Of a stretch of DNA of 64,000 nucleotides, positions 62,521-64,000 are shown in pieces. Source of the DNA: Pseudomonas linyingensis. GTDB taxonomy: Bacteria; Pseudomonadota; Gammaproteobacteria; Pseudomonadales; Pseudomonadaceae. The DNA lies in contig NZ_FNZE01000014.1 of assembly GCF_900109175.1 (NCBI RefSeq), positions 1-64,000 of the forward strand. The letters are read 5' to 3'. Under the pieces are notes generated by a model. The model ran no database searches, was not told where the DNA came from, and saw nothing but the letters and a program-made list of their open reading frames with translations. Numbering within the stretch: position 1 is the first letter of the stretch; each line of letters begins with the position of its first letter. The translations under genes and the position numbers were made by a program.

Positions 62521-64000
62521 GTGGCCCATTCCGCTCAACGCCGCTGGTATCCACTCGCTGCGGCGATTGCCGCCCTGGTCCTGCTGCCGCTCAGTGTCCT
62601 GCTGCTGAGCTGGGGTGAGGTGGATGGCGAGATCTGGCAGCACCTGTGGGACACCCAGATGCCGCGCTTGCTGGGCAACACCCTGAGTCTGGTGCTGGGC
62701 GTCGGGGTCGGCGTGACCCTGCTCGGCGTCAGCCTTGCCTGGCTGACCAGCCTGTGCGAGTTCCCCGGGCGCAAGTGGCTGGACTGGGCGCTGATGCTGC
62801 CCTTCGCGATCCCCGCCTACGTGCTGGCCTTCGTCTTCGTCGGCCTGCTGGATTTTGCCGGGCCGGTGCAGACCCTGTTGCGCGAATGGTTCGGCAGCGG
62901 CCTGCGCCTGCCGCGGGTACGCTCCACCGGCGGGGTGATCGTGGTGCTGGTGCTGGTGTTCTATCCCTACGTGTACCTGCTGGCGCGCACCGCCTTCCTC
63001 GCCCAGGGCAAGGGCCTGATGGAGGCGGCGCGGGTGCTCGGTCTGTCGCCCTGGCAGGCGTTCTGGCGGGTGGCATTGCCGGTGGCGCGGCCGGCCATCG
63101 GCGCCGGCCTGGCGCTGGCGCTGATGGAGACCCTGGCCGACTTCGGCGCGGTGTCGGTGTTCAACTTCGACACCTTCACCACCGCCATCTACAAGACCTG
63201 GTACGGCTTCTACAGCCTGTCCAGCGCCACCCAGCTGGCCAGCCTGCTGCTGCTGGCGGTGATGCTGCTGCTCTACACCGAGCGCCGCGCCCGCGGCGCC
63301 AGCCGCCCGGGCAACGAGCGCGCGCGCAGCGCGCCGCTGTACCACCTGCGCGGCGCCAGGGCGCTGGCCGCCAGCGCCTGGTGCGGCCTGGTGTTGCTGT
63401 GCGCCTTCGTCGTGCCGATGCTGCAGCTGCTGGTCTGGTTCTGGCAGCGCGGGCGCTTCGACCTCGACGAACGCTACGTCGGCCTGATCCTGCATACCCT
63501 CTATCTGGGCGGCATGGCCGCGCTGATCACCGTGGCGCTGGCCATGCTGCTGGCGTTCGCCCGCCGGCTGGCGCCGACCCGGCGCATGCAGGCGCTGGTC
63601 GGCCTGGCCAATCTCGGCTACGCGCTGCCCGGCTCGGTGCTGGCGGTGTCGATCATGCTGGCCTTCAGCTGGCTGGACCGCCATCTGGTGATCCCGCTGT
63701 CCGGCGCCCTGGGCGGCGACGGCAAGCCGCTGCTGCTGGGCAGTCTGAGCGCGCTGCTGCTGGCCTATCTGGTGCGCTTCATGGCGGTGGCCCATGGTCC
63801 GCTGGAGAGCAGTCTGGGGCGCATCCGTCCGTCGCTGCCGGAGGCTTCGCGCAGTCTGGGGATCGGTGGCGTGCGGCTGTTCCGCCGGGTCTACCTGCCG
63901 CTGCTGGTGCCCGGCACCCTGAGCGCGGCGCTGCTGGTGTTCGTCGACGTGCTCAAGGAGATGCCGGCGACCCTGCTGATGCGCCCGTTCGGCTGGGACA
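62521..64000 (+). CDS. fbpB: Ferric iron ABC transporter permease; 3' end outside the window
   Basis: A GTG start at 62521 with AAGGAG six bases upstream opens a frame that runs to the window end (493 codons visible). The protein has two fused permease halves, as in FbpB/SfuB. The two ATPase-contact EAA loops are EAARVLGLSPWQAFWRVALP and EASRSLGIGGVRLFRRVYLP, each followed by conserved membrane segments (ALALMETLADFGAVSVF; LVFVDVLKEMPATLLM). It forms the inner-membrane channel for the FbpA substrate. The ATPase gene is not visible. Confidence 0.94.
   Translation, partial: MAHSAQRRWYPLAAAIAALVLLPLSVLLLSWGEVDGEIWQHLWDTQMPRLLGNTLSLVLGVGVGVTLLGVSLAWLTSLCEFPGRKWLDWALMLPFAIPAYVLAFVFVGLLDFAGPVQTLLREWFGSGLRLPRVRSTGGVIVVLVLVFYPYVYLLARTAFLAQGKGLMEAARVLGLSPWQAFWRVALPVARPAIGAGLALALMETLADFGAVSVFNFDTFTTAIYKTWYGFYSLSSATQLASLLLLAVMLLLYTERRARGASRPGNERARSAPLYHLRGARALAASAWCGLVLLCAFVVPMLQLLVWFWQRGRFDLDERYVGLILHTLYLGGMAALITVALAMLLAFARRLAPTRRMQALVGLANLGYALPGSVLAVSIMLAFSWLDRHLVIPLSGALGGDGKPLLLGSLSALLLAYLVRFMAVAHGPLESSLGRIRPSLPEASRSLGIGGVRLFRRVYLPLLVPGTLSAALLVFVDVLKEMPATLLMRPFGWD

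Overview
The window is GC-rich chromosomal DNA of a gammaproteobacterium, almost certainly a Pseudomonas (stutzeri/mendocina/alcaligenes-like rather than aeruginosa itself). The evidence is the gene order rep - comM-like - ubiK - glnK/amtB - sutA - xerC - dapF/lysA/lptM - cyaY - rnk - argH - algZ/algR - hemC/D/X/Y - dsbB - algQ - algP - hemB - ppk/ppx - trxA - rho - ubiD - ygfA/6S RNA/zapA - pepP - ubiH/ubiI - fbpAB. As I remember it, this order follows one arm of the P. aeruginosa chromosome. I see no tRNA, rRNA, CRISPR array, prophage or insertion sequence. Most of the window is conserved core chromosome; the first 8 kb is the most accessory part.

Layout. 1-8 kb, all minus strand: the N-terminal part of a large RTX-type adhesin behind a leader resembling a c-di-GMP-I riboswitch, an RlmN/Cfr-family radical SAM methyltransferase, and two TonB-dependent iron receptors behind a Fur box. 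8-14 kb (minus): Rep helicase, a BetT-type choline transporter, the comM-like ATPase and UbiK. 14-17.5 kb (plus): a nitrogen-control operon (glnK and two Amt transporters) behind a sigma-54 promoter with two upstream NtrC-like sites, followed by sutA. 18-24 kb (minus): lptM-lysA-dapF-DUF484-xerC-HAD-CPBP, mostly with touching or overlapping genes. 24-29 kb: cyaY, rnk with an attenuator-like leader, an uncharacterised gene interrupted by an in-frame TGA, two small unknowns and argH.

29-37 kb (plus): algZ-algR, hemC-hemD-hemX-hemY, dsbB, rsd (algQ) and algP, which combine alginate/virulence regulation with tetrapyrrole synthesis. 37-45 kb: an ABC-F protein, an MscS-like channel, TerC, LysE, a cytochrome c-FTR1 iron permease fusion, YaiI and ElbB. 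45-53.8 kb: hemB-ppk (possible Pho box), ppx, trxA, rho with a structured leader, and ubiD. 53.8-64 kb: a ferredoxin-type reductase, a 44-residue membrane protein, ygfA/6S RNA/zapA, the ygfB-pepP-ubiH-ubiI run, and a ferric-iron ABC transporter cut off by the window end.

Themes that connect the genes: iron (two TonB receptors, FTR1, FbpAB, CyaY, heme synthesis, three Fur-box candidates); nitrogen (glnK/amt); stationary-phase or slow-growth control of transcription (SutA, Rsd, 6S RNA, Rnk, polyphosphate enzymes, Rho); ubiquinone synthesis (UbiK, UbiD, UbiH, UbiI). The observations most worth checking are the riboswitch-like adhesin leader, the in-frame TGA gene, the full sigma-54/NtrC promoter, the 20-bp-period direct repeat before fbpB, and the possible Pho box before hemB-ppk.
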